64,000 nucleotides of DNA from Leucaena leucocephala (Eukaryota; Streptophyta; Magnoliopsida; Fabales; Fabaceae), in contig CM073527.1 in assembly GCA_037074615.1 (NCBI GenBank), positions 4,180,848 through 4,244,847 of the forward strand. Direction: 5' to 3'. The stretch's first letter is position 1; every line of letters starts with the position of its first letter. This document shows, piece by piece, positions 48,308 to 60,542 of this stretch. Under the pieces are notes generated by a model. It ran no database searches. It worked only from the letters and a program-made list of their open reading frames with translations, and had not been told where the DNA came from. The position numbers were made by a program, and so were the translations under genes.

Positions 48308-51300
48308 TATCACATCCTTACTTTTAACCTCAATTATACTCCATTAGAAGTGATTGGAATCAATTACATGATCATTTGCTTTGAAAACATCCATTTCCAA
48401 AGATTTGCTCTTGGGTACTGTTCATTGTTACTGTTCATTTGGTAATTCCAGAACATGTACCCTACTTTAAAAATTCATAATTAATTGTACAAAAATCAAA
48501 ATAATGTGGTTCCAATTTCTAATGAAATATCTTTCATAAATATTTGAGGGAAAAATATGAAACTGAGGTTCTCTAGTCCAAATGAAATCAGTTTATTGGT
48601 TAAAAATCACTGTTCATTTGGTAAGAATCTGGAGGTTCCAGTTTCTTGGCTTAACTTCAAAACATCATTTCTCTTTGGTTACTTATCCAAATGAACTGTG
48701 TTACATATGGAATTAAAGCTCTAGACGTCCTCTTTAATATCACCAAATTTCATAGAAAAGTTCGTTCATTTGATATATGAAATCATTGCGTGAACGTCAC
48801 TGCCTCTCAGCACTCGTTTTATCTCAATTCCAGATCTTACTAGCAAATTTGGAAAATCATAACAATTCGGATATTTATCCAATTAAGGCGTTCTTGGTGT
48901 CCATTTAAATATCTGTATCTTATCTAACTTCACACCAAATTTCATACTAAAACTCGTTGGTTTACATATCAAAATCATCATCACATCACCACGGCCTCAC
49001 AACAGAGTTACAGAAACATACACCTTGCATGCTAGCATATCATCCCATAGTGTCATGTGAGTCATATAACTTATTATACAAACTTAATCATTAACATTTA
49101 CTCTCTTCCCTTGAGAGGATCCAGCACCTAAAACATAGTTATGCATGTGGAAGGAATGAGATTTCATGGAAATCCCAATAGCAAGTTACACAAACTATAA
49201 TATCATGCATGAATAATTGTATGCTTAACATGTTATCATGTGATGGGAGCTATTTCATAATGGTACATAAGCAAACTCTAACATGCATATTGTCATGACA
49301 TAACTTTCAAGGAGTTGCAATCATTCATACTTCATCATAACATGATGACATAAGCTCAAGCTCAACCAAACACCATAATCAACAAGCAAGCAAAACAATT
49401 AAACAAACATGAGTTATAGTTAGGTATCCTTGCTACCTCTTAGCTATCTTGGTCAAGACCTTCTTGAAGTGCTTTCCTTCCTTCACAAATGTCAAAACCT
49501 AGCCATTACAACATAATATCAAGTTACAACTCAACTTGAAATCAAATCCAAGACTAGGTTTTCACTAGCTCCCTTTCTTTCTCTAATTTATGTTTCCTAC
49601 TTCCACCTTTCCAAAATAAATTCTCATGGTTCATTTCCACATAATTTTTCATGTAGAATCCAAATATGAAATCATAATTTCCAAAATCAAAACATACCAA
49701 TTGCTAGAGTGCCAAACCGAAATGCATGCTCTTGTTTTCCAAAAATTCTCATTTTGATTCCAATGCTTCCAATACTTGTTCTCCTACTTTATCCCCACAC
49801 AACTTTCCATTTTAAACTCATTGGAAGCATCAAAATCATGAAATTTCATCATATGAACAGTACAACATACAGTACCAGCAAGAACACAAAACCCTAAATC
49901 CAAACATACTTGAATTCACAAGCTTATACCACTTGATTCTAGCTTGTTTAAGCTTGTCTAAACTATCCATAACATAAAACTCATATTTTAACCACATATG
50001 AGCAGCACTTCCAGCAGCAACCATAAGGGAAATATAGCATGAAAACCCCTTAAAACCATGAGCTAACTTGCTAGAACAAAGCTCAAGATCAAGGGAGATG
50101 ATTACCTTGCTTGTTACTTCACTTTGGTTGCTTCTTTCTTGGTTGAATGGAAATTTTGCAAGAGTTTCCCTATGGTTCACCATGCATTCCGAAGTGTTCT
50201 GAATAGGGGGTATTTATAGAGAAATTTGGGTTGAAATGGATGGCCAAGATTGATTTGGTTACTATTTGATCTAAAGGCTCACATTTAATCTTGGATTTTA
50301 CTTTTTCTAAAAAACATAATTATTACATCATGTGGGACAGCTCATGGGACACCTAAGAGGTTTAGGTGGCGTGCTGCCCATGCAAAGAACATTCTGGAGA
50401 AATTCCAGTCCAATCCGGTACCGATCAGTGCAGTTTCATAACAACCGGACTGTGTTCTGTTCCTAATTTTTTTATAACATACCAGGATATGTATTCTATC
50501 CTGGAAATTAATGTCTAGGCTTCTCATATCATTGAAAATGTTATACTGAGTATTTATCTGCCATCCATCCCTTGGAAAATGACCAAAATACCCTTAGTGT
50601 CCTTTCCTGCACTGTACTAACCCTAAGAGCAAAATCGTCATTTCACACCTCTTTACACTGCCTCAGGGCATATATTGACTCTATATAATCATATTTATAC
50701 TATGTCCCACGTTTTTGGCCTGTCCATAATGATCAAAATGACCTCCATCCATCACTGGTACAGTATGGGCATCGAGGGGCATTTTCGTAATTTCATACTT
50801 TTCTTGGACTGCTCTGGTATCTGGCCACATAACTGTCCAATCACCTTAATGGGCTTATGATGGCGCCATTTGGGCCTTATTATGGGCTTATTGCCTGTAT
50901 TGCCTTTATGGCCCAATTCACGTTACAACTCTCCCGATCCTATTTATCGGGTATTTTATTTCACTGAAAAATCCGGTTTGGCTTCTACAGGATTCCTTTT
51001 CCGATTCTGTCAATTTTATAAATTCATATATTAAATATATGAATTTCCTATAAAGTCTCATATGATTTTTAGATCTGAAAAATAGTGTAATAATTCCTTC
51101 TGACTTTAGGAATTTATATCAATTAATCGGGACCTCAAATCAAAATTCTGTCTTGTGTTAAACTGACCAGAATATTTTTGTCTATCTTCTGGTAAAATTT
51201 GGGTCTGATCTGATTCTGGGCATTTTTGGCATATTTTGGCTCAACTTTTCCATATTTACATTTAGGTCCCTTAACTTTTGAATAATTACACTTTAGTCCT

Positions 51301-51516
51301 TGAACTTTCCATTAATTGCATTTAGGTCCCTCCTTTTATTTCTATTTCAACTTTTTGTCTTCAAACTTTTCAATTTGCATTTTGGTCCCTATTCTTTCCT
51401 TAGTTATTAATCCTTCCATTTCTTTTTGCAATCTGATACAGTTTATTCCAAGAATCTTATATCTATTGCAGATAAACTGTACAGGTACATCAGGTCAGAA
51501 AATTGGGGATATGACA
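48308..51516 (-). repeat. 5' LTR of A3
   Basis: 3209 bp. The left terminus is TATCACATCC (TG changed to TA), the right terminus GGATATGACA. TATA at 50211-50219. Confidence 0.95.
50104..50219 (-). promoter_or_regulatory. A3 5' LTR: TATA box and donor-like site
   Basis: Minus strand CTATAAATA (50219-50211) and CAAG|GTAATC (GT at 50105-50104); spacing 114 bp. The acceptor of A1 is deleted in this element. Confidence 0.58.
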
Positions 51517-52206
51517 TTTTATGTGATGTTTTCTTACCTTGATGATGTGAAGCATGTATGATTAAATAATGCTCTATTTATTTTTATACTATTGCCATAT
51601 GTTATAATTAAGTAACATGGAAGCATGTATGTTATCATGATGCAAGCATGATCATTAAGTATACACATAGTAACATCAAGCATATAGTTGGATACATTGT
51701 ATGGTTTATGTTTGCTACTGAGATTTCCCCAAAAATCTCATCCCCTTCCATGTAATCCCAATCCCACAGGTATGTTAGAAGAGGACTAAAGAAGCATGAA
51801 GAGAAGTTGGGGATTGGATAGTGCAAATGTTAGGACCAAAGTGCTGGAATTAGGGAAAAACGCAGGATGAACAGTAAATTTCATATGTTTACTGACATTG
51901 ACCTGGTCAAGGCGTGATCAACAAGTTATTTTTTCCTGAAAGATCATTAAGTAAGATTCGTATAGCAATTTGAACCACTCCGTTTCAATTTTTATAGAAT
52001 TAGTTATGATTTTTTGAAGTCAGGTCACTCCTTTAGAATTTACACAGTGAACAATTCTCGCTAAGAGTAAAATTCTAGATTAAGTAATTTGACTTCTATA
52101 GCCTTAAAAATGGCTCCAGATGCTACCATTTGGTCCCTGAGATGTATGAAAAGGAGGATATTTCACTAACTTGCTAGACTAGAGCGCAAGAACAAGAGAG
52201 ATAATT

Positions 52207-52324
52207 ACCTTGCTTGTTGCTCCAAGTTGTGTGCTTCTTTCTTGGTTGAATGGAAATTTTGCAAGAGTTTCCCCATGGTTCCCAAGGCTTCCAAATCCAT
52301 GTTGAAATGAGGGGGTATTTATAG
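52207..52324 (-). promoter_or_regulatory. A-family solo LTR: TATA box and donor-like site
   Basis: Minus strand CTATAAATA (52324-52316) and CAAG|GTAATT (GT at 52208-52207); spacing 116 bp. Confidence 0.5.
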
Positions 52325-53595
52325 AAAAAATTGGGTGGAAATGGATGGCCAAGATTGATTTGGTTACTATTTGATCTAATGGTCCATATTCATTCTTAAT
52401 CTTGGCTTGCCCTAGAAGCCATGCTTTTGACACCATGCATGACATCATTTAGGGTCATGTTTTGCTGGAAAAATTAATTACACTGATAGAAAAAATTATA
52501 GTCTATTCCAGTACCGATCGGAGTAGTTTCATAAAAATCAGACTGTTTTTTGTTCCTAATTTTTACAATATTCTAGGACATGTATTATGTCCTAGAAATC
52601 AATGTATAGGTTTCTAATACCATTGACATTGTTAGAATGAGTATTTATTTGCCATCAATCCCTTGAAAAATGACCAAAATACCTTTGGTATTTTTTCTTG
52701 CACTATATTAACCCTAAGGGCATAATTGTCATTTCACCCCTCCTCGTACTACCTCAGGGCATATACTGGCCCTAACTAATCATCTTTATACCATGTGGGA
52801 CATTTCTAACCTATCCAAAATGACCAAAAGGCCCTACATCCATCACTAGTACAAGCTGATCACCCAAGGGCATTTTCATAATTTTACACTTTTCTTAGGT
52901 TGCTTTGGACTCTGGCCTAGTTAACTGTCCAGTCACCATATTGGGCTCATGATGGCACCATTTGGGCCTTGGTGTGGGCTCATTGTCTTTATAGCACAAT
53001 TCTGAAGACATCTCTACCGACCATATTTATCGGGTATTTTATCCCACTGTAAAATCCCATTTGACTTCTATAGGATTTCTTTTCCGACTCTGTCAATTTT
53101 ATAAATTCTTATATTAAATATAAGAATTTACTGTAAGGTTTCATCTGATTCTAAGATCTAAAAAATACAGTAATAATTCCTTCTGATTCAAGAATTTATA
53201 TCAATTAATCATGACCTCAAATCAAAATTTTGTGACTCCTTAAACTGACCGAATAACTTTGTCTATCTCTAGTAAAATTTGGGTCTAATCTGATTCTATA
53301 AATTTTTGAACCTTTTTCAGTTCAACTTTCTCATAATTACATTTAGGTCCCTGAGTTTTTACTTATTTTTATATTTAGGTCCCTAAACTTTTGAAAATTA
53401 CCACTTTTGGCCTAACTTTTGTTTCTACTTTAACTTTTGGCCTCCAACCTTTTCTAATTTTTGTTTAGGTCCCTCTCTTCCTTTAAGACTCATTTAAACT
53501 TTATTATTTCTTCTGATCGTTGTCATAATCATTTCCAAACCTCTTTCTACTATCAGTATTATATAGATAGGGAAAAAATAGGATATGACAATTAA

Positions 53596-54204
53596 GATGG
53601 GAACAACTAAGGACAGTGACAGAAATTAGAAGTTTTCTGGGCTTAACAAGATATTATAGGAGATTTATTAAGAATTTTTCTCAAATTGCCTTACCGTTGA
53701 TTAAGTTGACTAAAAAGAACCAGCAGTTTAAGTGAGACAAAAAGTGGGAGATTAGTTTACAAGAATTGAAGCAAAAGTTAACCACTACTCCCCTCTTGAT
53801 TATTCTAGATCTAACCCAGACCTATGTGGTATATACTGATATTAGTAAATAGGGGTTAGGATGTGTGTTAATGTAACAAGGTCGAGTAGTAACCTACGCC
53901 TCTCAAAAGTTAAAGCCATATTAAGAAAATTATCCCACTCATGATTTGGCGCTTGCAGCGGTAGTTTATGCTATCAAGATATAGAGGCATTATTTGTACA
54001 TAGCAACTATAGAATTGTTCTCTGACCACAAGAGCCTAAAGTATATGCATGATAAAAAAGAACTGAATATGAGATAGCGAAATAAATGGAGTTATTAAAA
54101 GATTATGATTTCCAAGTTAAATACCATCCAGTAATAGTAAATGTTGTCACTGATGCTTTAAGCAGAAAGGTAGTGCAGGAAGATGTCAGAGAGTAAAGTC
54201 CTTA
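53596..54204 (+). pseudogene. RT end and RNase H relic of D
   Basis: Resumes exactly where the A-solo insertion cut RT. GLTRYYRRFIKNFSQIALPL-type sequence (53640-53700) is the RT connection; then YTDIS (first RNase H Asp kept), a TAG at 53850-53852 shared with A1 and A3, SDHKSLKYM-type sequence near 54020, and TDALSRKVV (54150-54170). About 12 codons present in A3 are missing just after it. Broken by many stops. Confidence 0.83.
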
Positions 54205-54209
54205 ATACC

Positions 54210-55634
54210 TGATAACCGTCATTTAATTATCAAACAAAATTAAGCTAACCAATAGTAAAGTGAAGGCTAACATAGGTTGATTCACAAGGAGTCTAGATAG
54301 ATACTAAGATACCTAATTAATCTAATGAGCCACAAATGAATAAGTTAAAAGGATGGTGTATGATGAGATTTTATCTAACTTATGAAAGTAAATCCTATGC
54401 TATTGTTTATGCTTTTAAGTGTTTATGATGATAAGATGAATGAATGGCAAGTGTGTTCCCTTGGAGATTACCTTATCTTCATTATCCACATAATATGAGA
54501 AGTTAATCAGTTGAATTAGAATATGTTAGCTAACAACTCGCTAGCGTCTCAATCAAAGCTACAACTCGCAAACATTAAAAGAGATTATGAATCTTGCAAC
54601 TCAAAGATAGAAGAAGATGAAGTAAACATATACAATTGTACTCTATTTTATGATTACTCTAATAAACTATAACCATGTACAACTCGGTCCAAGGATAAAA
54701 ATTAATCAAAGTATCAATAATATAGAAATAAGAAATTTAATTCGATTCCTTTCTTCTTTGTCCTCTACTAACTCTAATTGAATCAATAAACCAAAAATAA
54801 CAACATCAACTTGATACAATCAATATGGATTAAAGACATAATGAACTCCCTGTTCAGCTCAAGAATTATGGTTTAACATCATCTCTAAGAGAGCACAACA
54901 GCTTAGCCTTGCATTTCCATATGAAATTCAACAGCAACAAAAAACACAGCAGCAATTATGGTGAATATGGAAGAAGAAGATGAAGATAAGATTGAACTTT
55001 TCTCTAGTTTTATTGTCTAGAATAGAGAAAAGTTGCAGATGAGAGAGTAGAAAATGGAGAAGAAGAAGAATGATGGAGAATGGCGTGACTGGTGTATAGA
55101 ATAGAATGGAGGAGAATATGGTGTAGAGTGATGTGATTGATCTGTGTGATATCAGGCATCAATATGGAATGAATATCTGATGAGTGCTACTGTGTATGTT
55201 ATATAGCAAAATATGAAATGAAGGGATTCAATGGCAACTTGCATGAATTTGTTACAACACATGTGTGAATCACCAACTTGCATTTTGTTGTGCTGCACAT
55301 ATGCTGTAATCCCCATATGATTCTATTAGCATGTGCCTTCAAACAGCAGCCCACTTGGTCTATTAACCATGTGCTTAAATCTATTATCAGCTTCTTCAAT
55401 CTAGTACATATCTAATGTCTAGCTATCAATTGATCTAATATGATGATTAATCACTGTAAAATAAAAATTTAATAGATTTTTATTAAATTAATCACTAAAA
55501 TCAAGTAAATTAATTTCCACTTGTTCCATATTAATTTTATTAATTAATTGCTCATCATATTGGTAAATGGGGTAAAATCAATAATAAAACTCACTTTAAA
55601 CATACTAAAAATCACTATAAATATGAGTTTATCA
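54210..55634 (+). mobile_element. Unassigned LTR-like insertion in D
   Basis: 1425 bp with TGATAACCGTC at one end and GAGTTTATCA at the other (inverted TGATAA/TTATCA), flanked by ATACC at 54205-54209 and 55635-55639. The 5-bp TSD and TG...CA ends fit a solo LTR, and it matches none of the A, B, C, D or F families by eye. No ORF of note. Orientation is uncertain. A TIR transposon is possible but the short inverted ends argue against it. Confidence 0.6.
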
Positions 55635-55639
55635 ATACC

Positions 55640-56870
55640 ATATACATATAATAGGAAACCCTTATAGAGGAATACATGTCAGAGCTTTAATTAAGGATGA
55701 GATAAAGGAAGCCTAGAAGCCTGATAAACTCACAACAATTTTTAAGGATAGGTTGAAGAGAGGGGAACTAAAAACTTTGAAATAAAGATGGATTGCTACG
55801 GTTTAAGGGAGAAAATTTTAGATGAAGCACATAAAAGTAGATATATAGTGCATCCGTGTATGACCAAGATATATCATGATGTTAAAGTTTATTTTTGTGG
55901 CCTGGATTGGAGAAGGATGTTGTAACCTATGTATCAAAATGCTTGACATGCCAGAAAGTAAGGATTGAACATCAGAAGCCATCAGTAAAATTGTATCCTC
56001 TAGATATTCCTGAGTGGAAATGGGACAATAATGCTATAGATTTTATAGAATGACTACCCATGACTCCAGCTAAGCATGATATAATTTGGGTATTAATTGA
56101 TTGATTGATAAAGTCAACTCATTTCTTGGCAATAAATATGAGGGATTCTCTAGAAAAGATGTAGAAGCTGTATATAAAAGAGATTATTAGACTACATGGT
56201 ATTTCAAGTAGTATCATGTCTGACAGAAACCCTAAATTTACATCTAATTTCTAAAGGGTTCTACATAAAAAAATGGACACTACTCTCAGGTTTAGCACAT
56301 CCTATCATCCCTAGATGGATGGGCAATCTGAGAGAACAATCTAGACACTGGAGGATGTAGTAAGAGGTTGTGTTTTAGATTTTAAAGGGAGTTAGAATGT
56401 CATATACCATGATTAAAATTTGCTTATAATAATAGCTATTAGACTAGTATTTAGATAACCCCTTTTGAAACACTTTGCGGACATTAGTGTAGATCCCCAT
56501 TATGCTAGGTAGAGTTAAGCGAGAGAAGAATATTTGGTGCTACTATAATAGATCAAATTGTAAAACATTGACATGATTAGAAAAAGACTGTTAACGACTC
56601 AAAGTTGGCAAAAAAATTATGCTGATATTAGAAGAAAACAATGGGAGTTTGAAGAAGGAGAACATGTATTTCTTAAGGACTCTAACTATAGGAGCCAGAT
56701 GGTCAATTAAAGTAAAGAAGTTGCATCCCAAATATATATGACCATTTCAGATTCTTACTAAAATAGGATCGATAGCCTATAATTGGCTCTTCCTCCAAAT
56801 CTCAGTCAGATACATGATGTATTTCATGTTTCCCAATCAAAGAGATATGTTCCAGACATATCACATGTGA
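55640..56870 (+). pseudogene. Integrase relic of D
   Basis: Starts with IKDEIKEA (55690-55720), then a decayed zinc domain (VHPCMTKIYHDVK, CLTCQK at about 55945), core SDRNPKFTS (second Asp kept, 56220) and MDGQSERT (Glu kept, 56320), then GPF-type sequence near 56735. Numerous stops and indels; a W-to-stop lies at about 56508. Confidence 0.85.
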
Positions 56871-57070
56871 TTAAATAAGATGATGTCGCTTTGTAGGATG
56901 ACCTAATATATGAAGTTGGAATAGTATGAATTATTGATCAGAAGATCAAACAGCTACCAAATAAATAGATTACCTTATTTAAAGTGGTCTGGAAAAGATT
57001 AACAAAGAATGAAGCAACTTGAGAAGCTGAAGAAAGAATAAGATAGAAGAAATATCTAGAATTGTTTACT
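56871..57070 (+). pseudogene. Chromodomain relic of D
   Basis: Segments IYEVGIV, IIDQKIKQLPNK, FKVVWKRL and KNEAT line up with the A3 chromodomain, with stops at least at four codons including the Trp of EATW. Confidence 0.78.
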
Positions 57071-57109
57071 TAGTATATATATAATGTAAATTTTGAGGAC
57101 GAAACTTAT

Positions 57110-57125
57110 TCTGGGGGGAGAGAAA
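57110..57125 (+). other. Polypurine tract of D
   Basis: CTGGGGGGAGAGAAA just before the 3' LTR; GAGGACGAAACTTATT precedes it. Confidence 0.82.
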
Positions 57126-59906
57126 TATCATATCCCTAATCTTTTGTATTCAGTATATCTATATGTATTCAACATATATGAATAATAATAAAGGAAAAGG
57201 TTGCAATGTACTAGAAGATAGGGACTAAATTGTGAAAGTAAGAAAGTTATATGGCTTATGTGAAAGTTGCATCAAGGGACCAAATTGATATTAAGAAATT
57301 TCAATAAAATATTATAGAAAGGAATAAATACCAAGAAATAGGGTTTTGGGATCAAATTGGAGTTTTAAAATTTGAAGGGACTAAAGTGGAATTTGACAAA
57401 TTTATAGACTAAGGTGTAATTTGTCAAATTCAAAGGGGCAAAAATATAAATAAGAGAAAGTTGAGCCAGAAAAGGCCCTGAATTTTCTAAAAATATTATA
57501 ATCCCAAATTTTAATAATAAATAGAAAATGGTAAATGGTCAGACATATGTTTCAAAAATTTAATTTGATGTCCTAAATAATTGATATTAATTTATAAAGT
57601 TTGAGAATTATTACAAGGTCTTCAATACCTTAGAATCAGATAAAATTTTATAAGAAATTCTTATAATTAATATAAGAATTTATGAAACTAAAAAACTCAA
57701 AAAGGAGTTATGTATAATTTATTATAAAATTTAAGGTAAAATCAGACACCGATAAAAGATTTAAAGAAAACATATAGAATTTTTATCAAGACTTCTCGGT
57801 CTCAAAAATTTGTGAGGCATTATAGGAAATTAATTTTATAGTAGAATAAATTTATGAAAATGTTTGAATAATAAAAAGAATTATATATAATTTATCTCAA
57901 AAATCAAAGTGATTTAAGATACCTGGTAAAGGTAATGCCTTGGAATATGTGCCAAAAATAATGTTCTAGATTTGGACAACCAATATGGTGTCACATGAGA
58001 AGCCCAACACACCAAAGTCATGATTTTGAGCTGAAGGAATATTTCATGAAGGTTAGGAAAAGAAAGAAAGAAAAGAAAACTTAAGAAGCATTAGGTGGCA
58101 TTGTGAAGTGTCTAAATAGACCCCACAATTCGCCACATGTAAGCCAAAGAAGGAAGAAGAGCTTTTTTCACGTGGTGAATTATAATAAAATAATACAAAT
58201 AATTAGACTAATTATGATTAATATTAGTTAATTAAAGGAACAACAAATCAAATTCAAGATTTTGTCATTGTAATAATTAAGAAAAGCAAGGATATTTTGG
58301 ACCTAATATGGCTAAAATTTGGCTATAAATATCCCCGTTATTTCTTCACAATGGCAACATACATGAACCCTTGGGGAGGTTCAGGGAAAAGTTTAATTGA
58401 AGCCAAAGAGAAGCAAGCAAACTGGTAACAACAACAAGGTAATTGCTTCTTTGAATTTTGGAGCTTGGCATGGAAAGATTTCTCTAAGGTTTGAATGGTT
58501 TAATGGCAATATCGTTTCCATAAGGTGCTGTTGGATGTTCTGCCATATCATAGGAAGAGTATGAATTTTATGTTAGGTATAAGTTAAATAAGCTTAAACA
58601 AGCTAAAGTCGAGTGAAAATAGCTTGGGAATTCAAGTATGCATGCAATTAAGGTTTTCGGTTCAATTCTGCCACTGTACATATAACTATTTATATATAAT
58701 AATTTCATTATTTTAATTCTTTCAATGGGTTTAAAATGAAAAATTGTGTGGTAAAGTAGAGAAACATGTATTGGAAGCATTATAATCAAAATGAGAATTT
58801 TTGAAAAGTATAGAGGTACATACGGTTCTGTACAGTAGCCTAAGGAGAAAATTGAATCTAGAAATTCTAACTTTATATTTGAATTCAACATCAAAAATAA
58901 TGTGAAAATGGATCATAAGAATTTATTTTAGAAAGGTAGAAGTATAAAACATAAAATAGACAAAGCAAGGAAACTAGTGAAAACCTAGTCTTGAATTTGT
59001 ATTGGAATCAAGTTATGATTTGTAATGCTTTGTAATGGCTAGCTTTTGATATTTATTTGAAAGGACTTCAAGAGGATCTTGTCAAGGATAGCATAAGAGG
59101 TAGCAAGAATACCTAATTATAATGTTGTACTTGTTTGATTATGTGCTTGCTTGTTCATTGTGATGTTTGGTTGAGGTTTAGATGATATTATGATGATGAT
59201 GATAATAGATGAAGAGATGAAACTCATTTCTATATGTCATAACAATATGCATATTATAGATTGCTTATATATGATCATAAAGTAACTCCTATATCATAAT
59301 AACATGTTTTGCATTCAATTAAGCAGGCATGATATTATAGTTTATATGACTTACTATTGGGATTTCAATGAAATTTCATTCCTTTCATATGAATAACCAT
59401 GTTTAGGTTCTAGAAATTCAATGGAAAAAGGGTTGAATATGAATGAATGAACTTTTATTATGATATACTGTGGCTACAAGACTTTATGAAATGCACTAGG
59501 ACATTATGGCTTGCATGTAATATAAGGCAATTACTTTATGAAAGAGTTTTCAGCAACTTAACGTATAAGTTATGGCTTGAAATTTGGTATGAATATATCG
59601 AAGATACAAAGTTTTAAATGGACATCAAGAACATCACAATTGGTTAAGTTTTGATTTAATATGATTTTTCAAAATTAGATAAAATCTTAAAAGGAATAAT
59701 TTCACAAGTTATGAGGTAGTAAGGTTTAAGAGATGTTTTGAAATATCAAATAAAAGAATTTTCACATGAAATTTTACAAGGTTAAAGGAAACATCTTGAG
59801 CTTTAAATTTATGTATAATATGCCTCATTTGGATAAGGGATTAAGGAGAAATGAATTTTTAAATTTAAGCCAAGAAAAATGAAATTTCAAATTTACCAAA
59901 TGAACA
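57126..59906 (+). repeat. 3' LTR of D, truncated
   Basis: Starts TATCATATCC (TG changed to TA). Matches 29032 onward with many differences. Similarity stops at AATGAACAG (about 59906), where B1-like interior sequence of element C begins. Confidence 0.83.
58323..58440 (+). promoter_or_regulatory. D 3' LTR: TATA box and donor-like site
   Basis: CTATAAATA (58323-58331) and ACAAG|GTAATT (GT at 58439-58440); spacing 116 bp. Confidence 0.5.
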
Positions 59907-60542
59907 GTGCTTTACCCTCTTATTAGGTATAAGGAATATACTAAACCCTTAATTGCCTTATCTAACTCTTAGGCATTACGCTTTTTTAGATAAGGGAGTC
60001 TCATAAGACTTATATTTAACTTTTATTGAACATATTTATTTTTATTTTTTTCGCCTGCAGGACTTCTATGTCCTTAGCCTGAAAGACTTCTATGTCATTG
60101 GCCTTACTGTAACCCATAACTGGGCCAGCTGCTTCCTTTCAGCTAACTAAGAAAGGGTCTTACTCACATCTCTATCATTCATACTTTTAAGTTCCCCTAT
60201 CTTCAAGAATAACTATCAAGCGGGAAGCTATCTATTAATCTCAACTTTCCTTTAAACTTAACTAATTGAGGTTTAAAATTTATCTTAATTAACTGAGAAA
60301 TTACTTTTATGTCTTATTAAACCTCAGTCTTCAATTTTCCTAAACCCTTCATCTCTAATTCATAATCTTCTTTGGACTATGAACAGATAACCCATCACTA
60401 ACATCAATCTTAAATAGTTCTTAGCTAATCTGTTGCGTACTTTATTTCCTAATTAGAGCAAGTTTATCTTGCTCTATAACCTCTGTCTTATTCCAAAACA
60501 TTTTCTATACCTATGCCATAACCTTTTGTTTTGATGCAAAAA
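59907..60542 (-). mobile_element. Decayed interior of element C, right part
   Basis: Matches the B1 interior on the minus strand (59907-60180 with B1 about 9765-9480; for example TTTACCCTCTTATTAGG). It continues with a large deletion to a degenerate PBS-like stretch at 60525-60539 beside the C LTR. No ORF. D may have inserted between this and 25566-29031. Confidence 0.65.

Larger units (their letters stand above)
40262..51516 (-). mobile_element. Element A3: full-length Ty3/gypsy chromovirus (Tekay/Del-like)
   Basis: 11,255 bp with LTRs of 3208 and 3209 bp, PBS, gag-pol, chromodomain and PPT, all on the minus strand. TSD TTTTA at 40257-40261 and 51517-51521, inside solo LTR F. All gag-pol pieces lie in one reading frame from 48079 to 43523 (1519 codons), interrupted only by stop codons with no frameshift. 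It lacks the ORF0 segment of A1. The LTRs differ at about 45 sites by eye, very unevenly. Youngest layer of the five-level nest. Confidence 0.95.
39026..52165 (+). mobile_element. Solo LTR F, split by A3
   Basis: Pieces 39026-40261 and 51522-52165 (about 1.88 kb together). TGTCATATCC start and GGATATTTCA end; TSD CTAAC at 39021-39025 and 52166-52170. The start (CCAATTTTTAGGCTTAGAAG) resembles the start of the C LTR. Contains a GA-rich simple tract at 39836-39890. Confidence 0.85.
35172..53590 (-). mobile_element. Solo LTR of the A family, split by two further insertions
   Basis: The pieces 35172-35648, 37743-39025 and 52171-53590 add up to about 3.2 kb, the length of an A3 LTR, and align with it in order. 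Ends TGTCACATCC and GGATATGACA; TSD ATTAA at 35167-35171 and 53591-53595. No PBS, PPT or interior: solo LTR by recombination. It broke the RT of D. Confidence 0.88.
29032..59906 (+). mobile_element. Element D: old Ty3/gypsy chromovirus relic, split by later insertions
   Basis: A 5' LTR (29032-32057), ORF0, gag, protease, RT, RNase H, integrase, chromodomain, PPT and a 3' LTR (57126-59906) follow in the normal order on the plus strand. It is split in RT by the A-type solo LTR (35172-53590, TSD ATTAA) and between RNase H and integrase by a 1.4-kb insert (54210-55634, TSD ATACC). Its LTRs differ at many sites, so it is older than A3 and B1. The 3' LTR is cut at 59906, about 150-280 bp short, so the TSD cannot be checked. 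It lies in the interior of element C. Confidence 0.88.

Noticed and set aside
54210..55634. Host gene fragment or DNA transposon
   Set aside because: No ORF or transposase, inverted ends only about six bases, 5-bp TSD: an LTR-type insert is the simpler reading.
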